Source: Oenanthe sinensis (Eukaryota > Streptophyta > Magnoliopsida > Apiales > Apiaceae). Taken from it: a stretch of 64,000 nt of DNA. The stretch spans positions 48,234,786-48,298,785 of the forward strand of contig CM053803.1 of NCBI GenBank assembly GCA_028671895.1, written 5' to 3'. A model generated the notes under the pieces. It was not told the origin of the DNA and did no database searches. It was given only the letters and a program-made list of their open reading frames with translations. Made by a program: the position numbers and the translations under genes. Shown piece by piece: positions 59,711-64,000 of this stretch; the stretch's first letter is position 1, and each line of letters begins with the position of its first letter.

Positions 59711-60917
59711 TGTTGATGGAGAAATCTGGTAATCAACAAAGATCGAGGTTCTTTGCTGGAAAAAATTCTGACGAGACTGAGATGCGGCGGAGCGTGGTGG
59801 TTTGTATGAGATTGGGGGCTGAGATTGCTAGGTTTCAGAATAACTAGAGCTTTGTGTTCTCTGGCGGCTGTGAGCTCTAATAATTCCGACCCCCAACAAT
59901 GTGTCTACGTACCTCTATTTATAGGTAAAATAGATGATCAAGCCCACGTAGTTCTTGGCAAAGCAGAGACCCGTTAGGAAACCTGAGTTTCCTTCTTCGA
60001 ATCGAATGCAGAAAAGGCAAGTGGAACCTTCCTGGAAGAAGACTATACATTCGGGCTTATTTGGATAGGTCAAAGCCCAGTATAAGGTCCAAGGACTTCA
60101 TGGATCCGACATTGACCCGGAAACCGTGGGCTCTAACCGGTCAACTACAGCTATTTCCAAGGATACCTTGACTGGAGACCAGCACTAGATCCACCACAAA
60201 TCGTATGTCACGTCCTAAGCCCCCAGACGAGGGCAACCCGCCTGAGTACAGGGAAAAGATCTTCCAAGATAAGGCCAAATATGCCTCCATAACTCCCCTA
60301 CGAGGGCAACCCGAGGAATGTGGAGCTATATCCTTCGATTATTATTACAAGTAAGTGAATGCAGGGAGACATGCCGACTTTCCCAGCAACGGACGGAGGA
60401 GGGCGCGCCTTCTACCAGGAAGAACCAAGGCGCGCCTCCTTGTTGGACCACTTCTAAATTAAAGAGCATTCCATAAGCTTCGCGTGGACCGTAAGATCGT
60501 TCAATTCTGACTTCTGGAACTTAAGATATGACCCAAACAGTGTCTGCAGTGCAATCAGGGCGCGCCTTCTTCTTCAGGGAGAGCCCTCAACTTCAGGGAG
60601 AGCCCTCATCCTCTTCTTCCTCACTAGGGCGAGCCAACTTCAGGGAGAGTCGTCGTCTCCCTCTTCCTCAAGGTGAGCCAACTTATTCAGGGAGAGTCGT
60701 CATCTCCCTCTTCTTCATCTTCATACTAGGGAGGCCGATTCCAGTAGAAACCCGATACTTGGAGGAGGCCGATTCTAGGAGAAGTCCGACACTAGGAGGA
60801 GGCCGATTCTAGGAGAACTCCGACACTAGGAGTAGGCCAATTCCAGGAGAAGCCCGACACTAGGAGGAAGCCCAACTTCAGGCGAAGCCCAACTTCAGGC
60901 AAAATATGGGCATAACA
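59711..60917 (-). repeat. 3' LTR of a Ty3-like element
   Basis: The plus strand begins TGTTGATGGAGAAATC and ends GGGCATAACA, so the minus-strand LTR starts TGTTATGCCC and ends CATCAACA. Next to it on the minus strand is the purine-rich TTTGAGGTGGTAGT, a fitting polypurine tract. The left flank is AAAAT; the other end is outside the window. Confidence 0.8.
60570..60900. repeat. GC-richer tandem repeats inside the LTR
   Basis: Two families: CTTCAGGGAGAG(C/T)C units at 60571-60720 and 34-base units with GGCCGATTCTAGGAGAA and CCGACACTAGGAGGA at 60730-60880. Units vary in length and sequence. The high GC is unlike the rest of the window. Confidence 0.85.
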
Positions 60918-61193
60918 ACTACCACCTCAAATTCTCGAAATATTAAAATATGAGAGAATTTCTTCATTCACCATGCTCCTCCATTTTTCAAAAGAATGTG
61001 TGCCCTGTAGTTTTGGTGTGCCCATAACATCCTCCTAAAACAGTTTACTTCTTCCTATGATTGCCTTCAAATTATCCTTATGCTATCTTCCTTCAAGATA
61101 TGGAGATTTTCTTCCTTCAAATATTTTAGAATATGAGTCATCCACGTGACTTGAGCATCTTCCTCCACCTGCATTACCTTTATCTCGAGAACA

Positions 61194-61314
61194 CTAGGTT
61201 TCTCCTGAACTTGCAATGGAAACACCCCGCAATATATGAGCATTCTTCTGAGAACCTAATTTGGTCAAGACATCAACACTACTATCACTCTTCCTCGACA
61301 TCTGCTGCAGGAGC
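61194..61314 (-). pseudogene. Ty3-like pol fragment, split by a solo LTR
   Basis: The minus-strand frame reads into MSRKSDSSVDVLTKLGSQ and IASSGE, matching the usual E-x-ADALSKLAS step at the end of RNase H in Ty3 elements. It continues on the other side of the inserted LTR (62864 onward) as MQKFKEVLLQQ. Only about 45 residues survive. Confidence 0.5.
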
Positions 61315-62858
61315 TGTAGGGTTTCGTGACACAAACGCAGCGGAATAAACGCGAAAAATAAATCAAAATAGCGAAACCCTCCGCAGGATCCATGCGAAAA
61401 CAAAAGATTTAATTCGGAGATAAAGAATAAATACCTTTAGAAGCTTTAACAGTTCATTAATGGAAGATTAATGGAGGTCCAAAGCTTGTTTAATCACCAC
61501 GTATCCCGGTCTCGCGATCTACGCTCTACGGTATCCACACGAACACTTTTCATGAAGGATTGATGTGTACTAGCACCCGAAAACTTCTTCTCTCTCTATC
61601 TTCCTCCTCTCTCAGAGCGGCTAGGGTTTTTTTTAAAATCTCTCTTTTATTAAATTAGTCCATAAAGAGATTATATAGAGAGAGGAATAAGTTTTCTAAT
61701 TATAATCCAATTATAATTAATACTAATCCAAAATTCTAAATTATTTAATTAAGTCTCACTTAATTAATTAATTATTAATTTTGGAATTAGTTTAAGTAAT
61801 TCATTTATTCTATTTATATAATTAATTAAGTCATACTTAATTAATATCATAAATAAAATAAATTACTTATTTAATTTAAATTCATAATTTAAATTATTTC
61901 TCCTTCAAACGTTCTTTGTGTGTGACCCTGTAGGTTATTATTACGTTAGCAACAATTTTAATATCTAATTAAAATTGTAAACAATGAGCGGCATCTAGTA
62001 ATACATCATTGCTACCCAAGTAATAATAATAAATCGGTGATTCGATTAAGCCTTTCGTGAATAATGTTCCATGTAATATAATCCCTTTAATATTGATATT
62101 ATAGATTAAACTCAAGGCATGTCTCGTGTCATCCTCTTCGTAATTTAATCTTTATTTTCTTGATCGATGAGTAGACTATTAAAATCAAATCAACATTTGA
62201 GCACGGCCGTGCATTTCATAGTCTCACTCAAACAAGAGGCCAATAATATCACTCCTAAAATTAGGAGGATTAAATCCCATCTAGATCATTCATATTTCTC
62301 ATACGATTCATAATATACCCAATGTCCACTTTTATCATCACCCGGTCAAAGGTAACTTTTAATGTAATCAAAGTATATTAATTCTCGTATAGAAATATAA
62401 TGATTTCAGGTCTAAGGATCATTACACCATTATCACAGTGAGAATTACTTATGACACTTACTTAACATGTAGAATCTCACGGCGGGTCATTCCAGTGCCA
62501 TGCATTGATACATGCACTTATGTTCTTGACTTTAGTATCCCCATACCTATGACCAATGAGATGTGATCATCTGTCAAGAAACATACTAGTCTTTGTGCAT
62601 TATTATTGTCCTTAAATAATAATACTCGACTAGGGAATTTTAGGAATAAGATATTATTCATATAATCTCATTTTTAAGTCACATACTTAAAGATATATAA
62701 TACGTATCAAAATTCCAAGGACATTTATTATGCTTTCAATTTATTACGCAGTAAATAAAACATAATAAATAAATAATAATCAATAAAACATAATCCTTAA
62801 TAATAAATATTTTCCTTAAAATATAAAAAGTATTGTCTCTAGAGCACAATTACTAACA
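61315..62858 (-). repeat. Solo LTR nested in the Ty3-like element
   Basis: 1544 bases with TG...CA ends (minus strand TGTTAGTAATTGTGC ... CGAAACCCTACA) and an exact 5-base duplication, GGAGC, at 61310-61314 and 62859-62863. A minus-strand CTCTATATAATCTC near 61670 is a plausible promoter. No internal region is present. The retroelement family was not determined. Confidence 0.95.
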
Positions 62859-63449
62859 GGAGCACCTCCTTGAATTTTTGCATCAGTTAGTGAGCATACT
62901 CCAAATACATCATCTTGGGGCCCCGAGCTTGGTACCCCCCATTCACCTGGTAAATTACCAACTTAAAGCGCTCCATAACCGGGTGTCCACCTTCAAACAT
63001 TTTGTCAGGAATATCACAAGTTTCTTCTGTTGGCCCTACTTTTTCACTACAAGAGGCATTCGAGGATCCAGGTCAAAGTCAAAGTCGTCTTCTTCCTTCC
63101 TCCTATTAGAGGGTGCGCCCTCTCTCTCCCCGGGAGATTGTTGAAAATTTTCTTCCAGTTCAATGATGGGAAGAGATTCAAGAATGACCGATTTTCCCTT
63201 CCTTTTTCTGGCTAAGGCTTACTCTTCAGTTTCTTCGTCGCTGGCATCCTCCACGATTCCTTCTATGAATTGTGGCTAAGGCTTGTTCCTCAGTTTCTTC
63301 GTCACCACTAAGGCATTGTTATGTGGGTGATGCACCCCACTTGGCGTCCTCCTCTGTGAATGTGATGTCTGTGGATTCTCCTTTGAAGAGCTTCGTTGGC
63401 CTTGAAGACAAGTTGTTGACATTGGTGAGGGGTCGGTACTTGGCCTCAT

Positions 63450-63992
63450 TTACATACCTCTCCATGGCGTTTCTTCTGTGGTGTCCTCCAAAAATGGTTT
63501 GTATGCTACTGGCTCTAACAAAAGTAGGATCTGAGGATGGCGGAATTCACCTGCAAGGACCATCCTCCTCTCAGTATTCTCCTGATGATTCTGGTTGGTA
63601 GCACAACTCCCAAATTCCAGCCTTCTGGGGGTGACTCCATAGAACCTACCATCACGAGCACCTTCCAGCATTCTTCCTTCATCACCATGAGGGCGCCTCC
63701 CTCCCTGAATCATTGGCTATTTCCCGGAGCGACGTTCAATAGTGTGAAGGCGTTCATCAAATCCATTGAAATTCGTATGGAGACTCCTGGTCGTGTCTTC
63801 AATCAAAAACAACTGCTCCATCATCTCTGAATTTGTCATCATAATGGGGGGAGGTCCTCCAACGATCCGACCTACATTGGGAGGATTGGTTACATGCTCA
63901 GGAACATACTCCTCATGATCATGGTAGTTCTGGTTGTCCTGACCATGATTCCGGCCAGGTGACTGTGCTTCTTCCTCCCTCCTGCCATTCAT
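63450..63992 (-). pseudogene. Gag-like remnant of the Ty3-like element
   Basis: An open piece from 63992 (polar, with EEAQSPGRNHGQDNQNYHDH and MMEQLFLIEDTTRSLH) is closed by a TAG before 63713, where the same frame resumes to 63450. Position at the 5' side and polar composition fit gag, but no zinc knuckle or capsid motif is seen here, and the 5' part is outside the window. Confidence 0.45.
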
Positions 63993-64000
63993 CCACTGAT

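Larger units (their letters stand above)
60918..64000 (-). mobile_element. Internal region of the Ty3-like element, incomplete at the window end
   Basis: Starts with the polypurine tract and runs past the window. On the minus strand, gag-like pieces come first (63992-63450), then a fragment resembling the RNase H/integrase junction of Ty3 polyproteins (SSVDVLTKLGSQKNAHILRG). Most of pol is missing between them. A foreign solo LTR (61315-62858) interrupts it. Confidence 0.65.

Noticed and set aside
60520..60812. 94-residue ORF in the Ty3-like LTR
   Set aside because: It is the translation of the tandem repeats and lies within the LTR; no domain is recognisable.

Overview
The window is nuclear DNA from a flowering plant, most likely a eudicot. 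It is AT-rich, the genes have many spliced exons, and most of the space between them is transposon. Six plant genes can be supported. In order they are a small OVATE-family protein (9188-9502, +), a Kazal-like secreted protein (14791-15168, -), a two-exon acidic protein with a fatty-acylation start (17959-18418, +), an UNC93-like transporter (22456-23998, -), a 20-exon plastid MutS2-type ATPase (31459-41426, +) with a 12-exon BIN4-like nuclear protein converging on it (43295-47004, -), and a 6-exon plastid PRAT/HP30-type protein (53475-57146, +). I found no sign of a gene cluster or shared pathway. Plastid targeting is shared only by MutS2 and HP30. No tools were run: splice sites were set by reading-frame continuity, splice signals and remembered family motifs.

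Layout. 1-5260 is a decayed Sirevirus-like copia element on the minus strand, full of a short TCAGAGTTTA motif. Its reverse-transcriptase remnant is fused in frame to an unrecognised segment, and that joined frame is split by a copia element with two LTRs and a target duplication (5261-8404). 9.5-14.8 kb is intergenic and holds a chromovirus-like LTR with a copia scrap inside. 15.4-17.6 kb holds half of a foldback MULE-type element and two Stowaway MITEs. 18839-20688 is a hAT-like element containing a solo LTR. 24.8-25.7 kb is a MITE with a Stowaway inside it. 27145-30557 is a non-autonomous copia element upstream of MutS2. 47169-47886 is the complete foldback element of which 15.4 kb is half. 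48.0-51.3 kb is a 1.5-kb tandem duplication that ends in a solo LTR running to 52584. 57151-59710 is a second tandem duplication (1.44 kb), cut by a Ty3-like element that runs off the window end and itself carries a solo LTR.

Most useful observations: exact target-site duplications resolve the order of nested insertions; local tandem duplication recurs at scales from 22 bp to 1.5 kb; BIN4 and HP30 each appear to use two GC-AG introns while MutS2 uses none; similar non-coding sequence flanks MutS2 on both sides in direct orientation; and the sequence just past the window end can be predicted from the second duplication. I found no new defence, CRISPR-like or operon-like system.
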